NCBI GenBank assembly: GCA_003229495.1
Contig: QIEB01000635.1
Location: 1-5,307, forward strand
Source of the DNA: Flammeovirgaceae bacterium
Lineage (GTDB): Bacteria > Bacteroidota > Bacteroidia > Cytophagales > Cyclobacteriaceae
Direction: 5' to 3'
DNA: 5,307 bases
Each line of letters starts with the position of its first letter. Position 1 is the first letter of the stretch. The translations under genes and the position numbers were made by a program. Positions 1 to 5,307 of the stretch are shown piece after piece. The notes below the pieces were generated by a model. The model searched no databases and had not been told where the DNA came from. It saw only the letters and a list, made by a program, of their open reading frames with translations.

Positions 1-195
1 ACCAATATGAGAGCAGCAGGCTCTGATGATAATGCAAAGATAGCCCCTCCACGAACGTTCTCACTGGAGGAAGCTTTGGAATACATTCAAGCAGACGAGT
101 ATTTAGAGGTCACTCCAAAAGCAATCAGGATGCGGAAGATCTATTTGGACGAGCACCAAAGAAAGAAGATGAGAGATAGGGTGTTAGGGTGTTAG
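1..195 (+). CDS. typA: TypA/BipA translational GTPase, C-terminal end (5' partial)
   Basis: The reading frame is open from base 1, where it starts TNMRAAG, and ends at a TAG stop at 193-195, so only about 64 C-terminal residues are present. TypA/BipA is an EF-G-like GTPase that binds the ribosome and helps 50S assembly and growth under stress; the GTPase domain lies off the window. The tail is diagnostic of the family-specific C-terminal domain: TNMRA, then APPRTFSLEEALEYI, then EVTPKAIRMRK and a basic end, matching the pattern seen in E. coli BipA (TNMRASG, LEQALEFI, EVTPTSIRIRK). The ATG at 7 is internal and not a start. The last residues (RDRVLGC) are encoded by an 8-base tandem repeat and look unlike usual family ends, so the stop may have shifted. 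The gene converges with the minus-strand cyclase gene, with 75 bases between the two stop codons. Confidence 0.93.
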   Translation, partial: TNMRAAGSDDNAKIAPPRTFSLEEALEYIQADEYLEVTPKAIRMRKIYLDEHQRKKMRDRVLGC

Positions 196-197
196 GA
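174..197. repeat. Degenerate 8-base tandem repeat over the typA stop codon
   Basis: Three consecutive 8-base units are visible: AGATAGGG (174-181), TGTTAGGG (182-189) and TGTTAGGA (190-197). The last two differ only in the final base, and the first is more diverged. The repeat encodes the final residues of TypA and contains its TAG stop. A unit of 8 is not a multiple of 3, so gain or loss of one unit would change the frame and the C-terminus. Confidence 0.6.
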
Positions 198-270
198 AGC
201 AGCAGATCAATAGAGCTTGACCGGAAACATTCAATCCTTCAGTCCTTCTATCATTGGCTATGGGTGTTAA

Positions 271-2301
271 TTAGATGCCATCCAGGCCTACCCGCCTAAC
301 TAATGTCTGAAACCTGGGATTGGAATGCAGATTTCTAAAGGCCCAATGAAAGGTAAATTCTATACTGTATTCGCCTTCATTAAATGCTTTTTCCAACATA
401 TCCATGGCCTTCTCGTCCTCACCCAATAAACCATACAACTTGGCCCTAGTATAGAACCTGTCAGATTTTTCAATTCTCCATCTTAGCAATCCACTGAGGC
501 CCGAGGTTTGATAAATACTATCTAGTAAGCTTGCCTCAAATTTGCCGGTAATGCTACCATAACGTTTAAAACCTTCAAGAGCAGCCGGACCATTACCTAA
601 TTGCTGATTTATTTCAAAATCGTATTGTGCCGCCCATTCGTGATCTTTAAATAGTTCATGGCATCGTTGATTTTCAGCAAGTGCTTCATTGAAAAGCCCC
701 CGGTTAAAATATAAATCGGTGCTAACATATCTAATTACAAATGACAGCGGATCCAACTCCAGGGCTATATTGATTTGTTCGCGTGCCTGCTGGTGCTTTC
801 CGGTTATACTTAAATGCTCTGAATAATATTGATGAGCGGTAGAATAATTGAAATTTAGGTCAATCGCTCGCAGGTATTCCTTCTCTGCTCCTTCCCAATC
901 CATATCAATATAGGTGTAAATAGAGGCTAGTACAGTATGAGCCTCTGCCAGACTCTCATCTAATTCCAAAGCTTTTAACGCTAACTCAGCCGCCTTGTCC
1001 CTGCCTTCTTTCGTCTCAATCCACCCTTGGAGACTCATGAGATGGTAAGTATCAGCCAGGCCCGCATACGCCAATCCGTAATAGGGATCTTCAGCTATGG
1101 CCTGCCCGAAGTAATCTATGCTTGTCTGGTATCCTTCACCTGTCCTTTTGTTCCAGTAAAAACGGCCAAGTTGGTATAATTCAAAAGCTTTGACATTATC
1201 TGTACGGTTTTTCTGTATCTCCGTGGTCTGTTGAGGTGTGAGTAGGGCGTTTAGTACGGATGCAACATGAATGGTTATCTCGCTTTGTGTTTTAAAAATG
1301 TCCTGTATATCCCTGTCAAAAAGCTGAGACCATATATGGGCATCTCGTCGGGCATCAATCAATTGAATATTGATCCTCGCTTTTTCTCCAACACGTTGTA
1401 CACTGCCTTCAATTATATACGAAACACCCAACTCCCGGGCAATTTGCGGTAGAGACTTGGTGCCCTTTTCACGATACATTTCGGAAGAGGTTCGTGAAAT
1501 AACTTTGAGCCCCTCTATCATAGAGAGACGACTAAGCAGATCTTCCACAATACCATCAGCAAAAATTAGATTTTCCGGGTCCATACTTAGACTACTTAGG
1601 GGCAATACGGCTATTGATTTCTCTATCTCTGTCTCCATAGTAGGCTGGGGCAGGTTGGGTGGTTCCTTTATTCTATACTGATAGATCACAAATGCCACCA
1701 GAAGCAAAATGATTACACCCCCACCAATTAATACACCCCTACTAATACCATCCTTGTACTGATCAACGGTAGGTTGAGTTGTAGTAGCTATCGGAGTCTC
1801 AACACCTGCAACTTTTACCTGGTAAATCTTCACAGGGTCTTTGACATTCTTAAAGGTCTCTTCCCCTACAAATTTGGTCTCAATCCCCTTCTTGTTTCTA
1901 AGATCGCGGTTCACCGATTCTGACACCAGGATACCCCCAATGGGGGCTAGCGGCTCAAGCCGTGATGCAATATTCACACTATCACCAAAAACATCATCAC
2001 CTTCAAAAACAACCTCTCCCTGATGGATACCAATCCTGAGCACCAAATCATCTTCTTTGAGACATGTTTTTTGTATTTCCTTGGCACAATAAACGGCATC
2101 ACTCACAGTTGTAAAACTGGCCAGCACACCATCGCCAATTTCCTTCAGCCACAGACCATTAAATTTTTCGATTATTGGTCTTTGGACACTTCGGTTCTTC
2201 TTCAGCAGTTCAAACGCCTTCTGCTCATCCTCTCCCATCAGTGCTGTATAACCGACAATATCGGTAAACATGATGGCGGCTAGTTGGCGGGATTGAGACA
2301 T
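271..2301 (-). CDS. Class III adenylate/guanylate cyclase with TM, TolB-N-like and TPR domains
   Basis: This 676-residue protein probably makes cAMP (or cGMP) at the inner membrane in response to a signal read by its C-terminal part. Residues 1-165 form a class III cyclase homology domain. FTDIVGYT supplies metal-binding D14; KEIGD supplies K53 (purine-binding lysine) and the second metal aspartate D57; DVFGDSVNIASRLE supplies D103 (adenine-type specificity), N110 and the transition-state arginine R114. All expected catalytic residues are present and K/D favours ATP. A single hydrophobic span lies at about 188-207. Residues 228-350 are a TolB amino-terminal/FlgO-like domain (KSIAVLPL, FADGIVEDLL, ELGVSYIIEGSV, IWSQLFDR), and residues 370-676 hold TPR-like helical repeats. 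The ATG fits the usual LAAIMFTDIVGYT beginning of such proteins. No Shine-Dalgarno is visible; a 9-bp inverted repeat reaches into the start codon. Output nucleotide and ligand are unknown. Confidence 0.88.
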   Translation of the reverse strand: MSQSRQLAAIMFTDIVGYTALMGEDEQKAFELLKKNRSVQRPIIEKFNGLWLKEIGDGVLASFTTVSDAVYCAKEIQKTCLKEDDLVLRIGIHQGEVVFEGDDVFGDSVNIASRLEPLAPIGGILVSESVNRDLRNKKGIETKFVGEETFKNVKDPVKIYQVKVAGVETPIATTTQPTVDQYKDGISRGVLIGGGVIILLLVAFVIYQYRIKEPPNLPQPTMETEIEKSIAVLPLSSLSMDPENLIFADGIVEDLLSRLSMIEGLKVISRTSSEMYREKGTKSLPQIARELGVSYIIEGSVQRVGEKARINIQLIDARRDAHIWSQLFDRDIQDIFKTQSEITIHVASVLNALLTPQQTTEIQKNRTDNVKAFELYQLGRFYWNKRTGEGYQTSIDYFGQAIAEDPYYGLAYAGLADTYHLMSLQGWIETKEGRDKAAELALKALELDESLAEAHTVLASIYTYIDMDWEGAEKEYLRAIDLNFNYSTAHQYYSEHLSITGKHQQAREQINIALELDPLSFVIRYVSTDLYFNRGLFNEALAENQRCHELFKDHEWAAQYDFEINQQLGNGPAALEGFKRYGSITGKFEASLLDSIYQTSGLSGLLRWRIEKSDRFYTRAKLYGLLGEDEKAMDMLEKAFNEGEYSIEFTFHWAFRNLHSNPRFQTLVRRVGLDGI

Positions 2302-2328
2302 GGTATTTCAAATTACAAAAAATACCAT
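2300..2328. repeat. Perfect 9-bp inverted repeat overlapping the cyclase start codon
   Basis: ATGGTATTT at 2300-2308 (plus strand) is the exact reverse complement of AAATACCAT at 2320-2328, with an 11-base spacer. In the minus-strand transcript this would be a 9-bp hairpin whose 3' arm contains the first two bases of the ATG at 2301-2299 and the place where a ribosome would load. It could restrain translation initiation or serve as an operator for a dimeric regulator; neither is proven. The AT-rich stem makes the RNA hairpin only moderately stable. Confidence 0.55.
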
Positions 2329-2356
2329 CAAGGTGCACTAATTGGAATTTGGTGAC

Positions 2357-2402
2357 CGGCCGCTATCGGCCCAGGCTGTGTGAAAAATGGCTGTTTTCGG
2401 CC
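2357..2402. other. GC-rich patch with three CGGCC motifs upstream of the cyclase gene
   Basis: CGGCC occurs at 2357-2361, 2367-2371 and 2398-2402, so starts are 10 and 31 bases apart, close to one and three helical turns. The first two belong to a small hairpin, GGCCG (2358-2362), loop CTAT, CGGCC (2367-2371). The patch stands out as GC-rich among AT-rich surroundings. It could be a regulator-binding region or a degraded end of an insertion sequence (IS21-like ends carry short repeated motifs), but no transposase remains nearby and the assignment is open. Confidence 0.3.
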
Positions 2403-2427
2403 AAAAGCGGAATTGAATATTCCTCGC

Positions 2428-2514
2428 TCACTCTGGAAACCCTACTTTATCTAACATCTGCTGCCAGCGAGGATCGTTACGCAAAGGTTTAAACGGTGGC
2501 TCGACTCTCAGACG
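2428..2514 (-). pseudogene. Orphan 3' tail of a TolB-N-like/TPR gene
   Basis: Reading the minus strand towards a TGA stop at 2430-2428 gives RLRVEPPFKPLRNDP followed by RWQQMLDKVGFPE. This matches the C-terminus of the neighbouring gene at 3919-5307 (KVEPPFEPLHNDP, RWQEMLDKVGFPK): 21 of 26 residues are identical from K/R-VEPPF to the end. At DNA level, 2428-2511 aligns without gaps to 3919-4002 with 64 of 84 bases identical (hand count), most differences leaving the protein similar and the stop conserved. Further upstream the similarity stops abruptly, and the frame runs into AT-rich sequence and then the end of the lipoprotein gene in another frame, with no start codon visible. It is therefore a remnant of a former third family member, or a partial duplication of its neighbour's tail. 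The 24% divergence says the event is not recent. Confidence 0.8.
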
Positions 2515-2546
2515 GATAAGAACAAGAAAGCTGGTTATTTCAGTTT

Positions 2547-2568
2547 CTTTTAATATAATTTTTAAAAG
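2547..2568. repeat. AT-rich inverted repeat just after the lipoprotein gene
   Basis: CTTTTAA at 2547-2553 is the exact reverse complement of TTAAAAG at 2562-2568, with an 8-base loop, starting 5 bases beyond the stop codon of the lipoprotein gene (TAG, 2576-2574). Its place suits a transcription terminator for that gene, but the stem has only one G-C pair and no T-run follows it on the minus strand, so it is a weak candidate. It lies at the edge of the segment separating the two homologous gene tails. Confidence 0.35.
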
Positions 2569-2573
2569 TTTTC

Positions 2574-3866
2574 CTATTCTTTTGAAGCAAACTCTTCTAA
2601 CATCAGGATTGCTTTGAATAATACACCTGCGGAACCACGGAATGTCCCTGAACCTTCAGGCTGATTATCAATTGTGTACCATTCAAAAAATCCATTGTTA
2701 GCCTTCACACGGTTTACCATTGGAGTTATCTGTTCTAAGGCTTCTTCCTCAAATCCGTATCTGATAAGTTGTTGAATCATTCGGCCTCCAAACCAGGTCC
2801 AGTCACCACCATTCTGGTAACCATATGGGTACATCCCTTTATTTTTGAAAAATCCCTCTGGGTAAGGAGGATACACAGTTAAACCGATGGATCCTGCTCC
2901 CGATTCTTTTACATTTGCGATCATTGTTTCCAGGGAAACTTGTATTTCCTCTTTTGTAAGAAGGCCGGCTTCAATTGCCACTGCAGTCCCTCCATGGTAA
3001 TAAACCCTACTTTCATCGAATTCTTCAGGAAAGGGTGAACCATTCAAATATATGTGTGGGATGAATTTTTGGTTGGCTTCATCCCATAAATGTTCTTTTA
3101 CGTTTTTTGCAATTTGATCCCTAATGGACTGCCATTTTTCTTTAGTTTCTGGAATGAGTTCCATCAAATTATCCAAAGCAATCAAGAACATCGCATTGTC
3201 ATAAATATCAATAGCAACGTGAGTGTCGTCCGAAAAGTAGACCCCCCAGTCATGCTCAGGTTGTACATCACCCCAATCAGCGGTTGTAGCACCCCACAAC
3301 AGACCATATTTTTCATCATAACGTTCATTCATTAAAAAGTCCATTGACCATTCAAGGCGTTCAGAAACTGGTTTATCACCAACCATCTCTGAAATGATAG
3401 ACTTGTCACCTGTTTTACAGACATACTTAAAAACCGTCTGAACCAGTGAGCTTTCCTGATCGGTTTCCACCGTATTTTTATGACCTGCATACCTGAGCTC
3501 TAATTCAGAATAAATGTAATCGTAACCTCCACCGGAAGCTTTCCCTTTTGGGATATAGCCATCAATGATATTTCCATCGTCGCCTTGCATTCTAAAAAAA
3601 ACAAGGATGTTTTCTTTTAATTTTTCTTTTCCATAAACTTCGGCTGACAATTCAATAAAAGTGTTATAATCTCTGATCCAGACTTCACCATACCCATCTC
3701 CCGCATTAAATCCCGTTTTCACTATTTCAATGGCTTTCTTTTTCACAAAAGCGAAAATTTCATTACTTACTATATTTTGGGTTAAATCATCCTCACGGTT
3801 ATTTTTATTTGGGGATGTGCAAGCCCAAATGATAGCTAACAGGAATACTAAACAGTTGTATTTCAC
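2574..3866 (-). CDS. Lipoprotein with six-hairpin glycosidase-like fold (GH63/debranching-like)
   Basis: This is a 430-residue predicted secreted lipoprotein, probably acting on an oligosaccharide or glycoside. The start is GTG (CAC at 3864-3866); a stop lies in frame just upstream, no ATG is available, and translation from here gives a proper lipoprotein signal: K2, hydrophobic 4-14, lipobox IWAC with C16 acylated. The body resembles (alpha/alpha)6 glycosidases: WIRDYNTF (63-70, like the WGRD segment of debranching enzymes), ETDQESSLV (134-142), ATTADWGD (193-200), YQNGGDWTWFGGR (350-362) and FFEWY...QPEGSG (393-407). By analogy with GH63, an acid in 193-200 (D197 or D200) and E395 would be the general acid and base; this is inference. 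It contains no obvious carbohydrate-binding module. Neighbours are signalling genes, with no SusC/SusD pair in view. It looks more AT-rich than the genes on either side and lies between two copies of a TPR gene tail, suggesting it arrived separately. Family and substrate remain unassigned. Confidence 0.75.
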   Translation of the reverse strand: MKYNCLVFLLAIIWACTSPNKNNREDDLTQNIVSNEIFAFVKKKAIEIVKTGFNAGDGYGEVWIRDYNTFIELSAEVYGKEKLKENILVFFRMQGDDGNIIDGYIPKGKASGGGYDYIYSELELRYAGHKNTVETDQESSLVQTVFKYVCKTGDKSIISEMVGDKPVSERLEWSMDFLMNERYDEKYGLLWGATTADWGDVQPEHDWGVYFSDDTHVAIDIYDNAMFLIALDNLMELIPETKEKWQSIRDQIAKNVKEHLWDEANQKFIPHIYLNGSPFPEEFDESRVYYHGGTAVAIEAGLLTKEEIQVSLETMIANVKESGAGSIGLTVYPPYPEGFFKNKGMYPYGYQNGGDWTWFGGRMIQQLIRYGFEEEALEQITPMVNRVKANNGFFEWYTIDNQPEGSGTFRGSAGVLFKAILMLEEFASKE

Positions 3867-3918
3867 TACGAATAATTTTTATATAAAAAAATTAACAAAT
3901 TAAAACGGTCATTCACAT
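3867..3918 (-). other. Very AT-rich leader of the lipoprotein gene
   Basis: This 52-base gap between the TPR gene stop and the GTG of the lipoprotein gene has only 9 G/C bases, and 3871-3900 contains a single one. It includes a perfect 14-base palindrome, TTTTTATATAAAAA, at 3876-3889. Such composition is typical of promoter DNA and would let the lipoprotein gene be transcribed on its own, but I could not place a clean Bacteroidota -33/-7 pair. Read-through from the upstream gene is equally possible. Confidence 0.4.
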
Positions 3919-5307
3919 TCACTTTGGAAACCCCACCTTATCCAGCATCTCCTGCCAACGAGGATCATTGTGTAGGGGTTCAAATGGTGGTTCTACCTTG
4001 AGCCAATACATTTCGACTTCGTGATCCTGAAATGCTTTTTCCAGCCACTCAAAGGCGGTATCTAACTCACCCATTTGGGCAGATATCATGGCCGCATAGA
4101 AAGAGGGGCTGCCCACCGGAGATTCTTCACTCAGCGTTTTTATTTCCAGCAATAGCTGATTGGCCTTTGGCAAATTGCCTAAATGATAGTAGGCAATGGC
4201 CAGGGTTCCCAAAGGTCGCGGGCTTCTCAAATCGCTATACTGCTTGAAAAATCGATCGATGGTTTCTATAACTTTGTCATATTTCTCTAAATACAAATAC
4301 ACCCTGCTGGCATCGGCAATTAGAAAATGATCAGCGAAATCAGTACTCAAAGCGGTATTGATAGCTTCCAATGCTTCGTTTGACTGACCATTGAAGTAAA
4401 AACTTAATATTGACTGCGTCCAAGTGCCTGGCGAGAGAGGATTTAATTCCAATCCAATCTTTGAACGTTCGAGTGCCTCTTCAAACCTACCTGAGGCGAT
4501 CAGAAAATCCGCCCAACTAAAATTACGGTTCAGGTCGATCAGGATTTGGAACTCTTTATCAGCTGCTTCAAAATCCCATTCATACCAAAGTAAGCTACAA
4601 CTCAAATTTATATGTGCTTCTATGTTGTCAGGATCAATTTCCAGGGCCTTCTCAAAATAGGGTCTGCCTATTTCTACGGCCTCCTTAGCGCTTTTAACTT
4701 GACTAATTCCTTGCCAGGTAAAAGAGGATTTAATTCCTCCAAGAAATGAATAGGCATCTGCAAACTCCGGGTCAAGCTGAATTGCTCTTTCCAGTAGCTC
4801 AATAGCCTTTGCAAAACCAGCACTTGTAGCAGTTCTAACTTGAAAAACTGCCTGAAGATATATATTGTAAGCCTCTGTGCTAGCGGTAGGCTGAGATTGA
4901 ATTCTAATCCTGACTTCGGGACGAACTTCTGCCTGCAAGGAGGAGGCTACCCTCTGAGCAACATCACTCTGAATGGAAAAAACATCATCCAGATAACGGT
5001 CAAAGCTTTCTGACCACAGGTGCTGATCAGTGCTAACATCTATAAGCTGGACGGTAATCCTGACCTGGTTTCCCTGCTTCCGAACGCTGCCTTCCAATAT
5101 GTTGGCTACCCCGAGCTCCTGACCAATTTCGGCAAGGGATTTGTCAGTTCCCTTGTATCGCATTGCAGTGGTTCTGGAGGTTACTTTCAAATCTTCTATT
5201 TGCACCAGGTGATTTAGTATTTCCTCCATCATCCCATCGCTGAAGTACTCTTGCTGGGGATCATTGCTCATGTTTACAAATGGTAATACAGCAATGGATT
5301 TATCATT
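3919..5307 (-). CDS. TolB-N-like/TPR protein, 5' partial, paralogue of the cyclase C-terminal half
   Basis: The frame runs from the window edge (codon at 5307-5305) to TGA at 3921-3919, giving 462 residues with the N-terminus missing. The ATG at 5271 is internal, because the family motif KSIAVLPF lies upstream of it. Residues about 3-130 are a TolB amino-terminal/FlgO-like domain (KSIAVLPF, EYFSDGMMEEIL, LKVTSRT, ELGVANILEGSV, QLIDVSTDQHLWSESFDR). Residues about 145-462 hold TPR-like repeats, for example FAKAIELLERAIQLDPEFADAY, and the terminal motif VEPPF...DPRWQEML. The same order of motifs appears in the 271-2301 protein, so the missing part may hold a cyclase domain, a DNA-binding domain or simply a membrane anchor. 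In the repeats, NFSWA joins directly to DFLIASGR, where the paralogue has five more residues (HQYYS). Role: probable sensor or transducer using protein-protein contacts; ligand unknown. Confidence 0.85.
   Translation of the reverse strand, partial: NDKSIAVLPFVNMSNDPQQEYFSDGMMEEILNHLVQIEDLKVTSRTTAMRYKGTDKSLAEIGQELGVANILEGSVRKQGNQVRITVQLIDVSTDQHLWSESFDRYLDDVFSIQSDVAQRVASSLQAEVRPEVRIRIQSQPTASTEAYNIYLQAVFQVRTATSAGFAKAIELLERAIQLDPEFADAYSFLGGIKSSFTWQGISQVKSAKEAVEIGRPYFEKALEIDPDNIEAHINLSCSLLWYEWDFEAADKEFQILIDLNRNFSWADFLIASGRFEEALERSKIGLELNPLSPGTWTQSILSFYFNGQSNEALEAINTALSTDFADHFLIADASRVYLYLEKYDKVIETIDRFFKQYSDLRSPRPLGTLAIAYYHLGNLPKANQLLLEIKTLSEESPVGSPSFYAAMISAQMGELDTAFEWLEKAFQDHEVEMYWLKVEPPFEPLHNDPRWQEMLDKVGFPK

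Noticed and set aside
196..270. A shared terminator between the convergent typA and cyclase genes
   Set aside because: I found no stem of useful length followed by a T-run on either strand; only a short direct repeat (TCCTTC twice, around 235-247) is visible.
1370..1681. 103-codon plus-strand open frame, and other plus-strand open frames at 1267-1452, 1841-2283, 3090-3335, 4032-4247, 4424-4660 and 5020-5217
   Set aside because: Each lies wholly opposite a well-supported minus-strand gene (or nearly so) and its translation shows no family motif; they are antisense shadows.
2326..2328. Minus-strand ATG upstream of the cyclase gene as an alternative start
   Set aside because: It is in frame with the gene but meets a TGA after six codons; the ATG at 2301 gives the expected cyclase N-terminus.
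2302..2345. A Bacteroidota -7 box (TAnnTTTG) for the cyclase gene
   Set aside because: TAATTTG and TATTTTTTG are each one base off in spacing, lie almost on the start codon and lack a properly spaced -33 TTG.
2409..2423. GGAAT/ATTCC inverted repeat after the orphan tail as a terminator
   Set aside because: The stem is only 5 bp and mostly A/T, and the following minus-strand sequence has just a four-base T-run after a gap.
5269..5271. ATG at 5271 as the start of the minus-strand TPR gene
   Set aside because: The frame stays open to the window edge and the 12 upstream residues (NDKSIAVLPFVN) are the conserved beginning of the TolB-N-like domain, so the gene starts outside the window.
1..5307. 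tRNA, rRNA, CRISPR array, transposase gene or riboswitch
   Set aside because: No cloverleaf, spaced repeat array, transposase motif or recognisable riboswitch core was seen; gaps between genes are short.

Overview
The window looks like a piece of a Bacteroidota chromosome, most likely a Cytophagales-type relative (inference). The reasons are a moderate-to-low GC content, start codons with no Shine-Dalgarno sequence, a lipoprotein with a hydrolase-like body, and two long COG5616-type (TolB amino-terminal-like) TPR proteins, a family often expanded in that group. No taxon can be proven from 5.3 kb.

Layout. Bases 1-195 (+) are the 3' end of typA/bipA, the ribosome-associated translational GTPase; its last codons run through a short 8-base tandem repeat. 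Everything else is on the minus strand, so typA converges on a signalling gene at 271-2301. That gene has a class III nucleotide cyclase domain with all expected catalytic residues, one membrane span, a TolB-N/FlgO-like domain and TPR repeats. Upstream of it (2302-2573) are a perfect 9-bp inverted repeat reaching into the start codon, a GC-rich patch with three CGGCC motifs, and an 84-base remnant of the 3' end of a second TPR gene. Bases 2574-3866 encode a lipoprotein with a six-hairpin, GH63/debranching-like glycosidase body, started by GTG. Bases 3919-5307 encode a paralogous TolB-N-like/TPR protein whose N-terminus lies beyond the window.

How it fits together. The central observation is that the lipoprotein gene sits between two same-orientation copies of one gene tail. 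One is the intact 3' end of the 3919-5307 gene; the other is the orphan tail at 2428-2511 (64 of 84 bases identical, hand-counted, ungapped, same stop codon). The lipoprotein gene also carries its own very AT-rich flanks with short inverted repeats. The simplest reading is that a tandem array of TPR signalling genes was disrupted, and the hydrolase gene inserted into or replaced most of one member. The two large regulatory proteins are probably sensor or transducer proteins. A functional link to the lipoprotein is possible but is not shown by the sequence.
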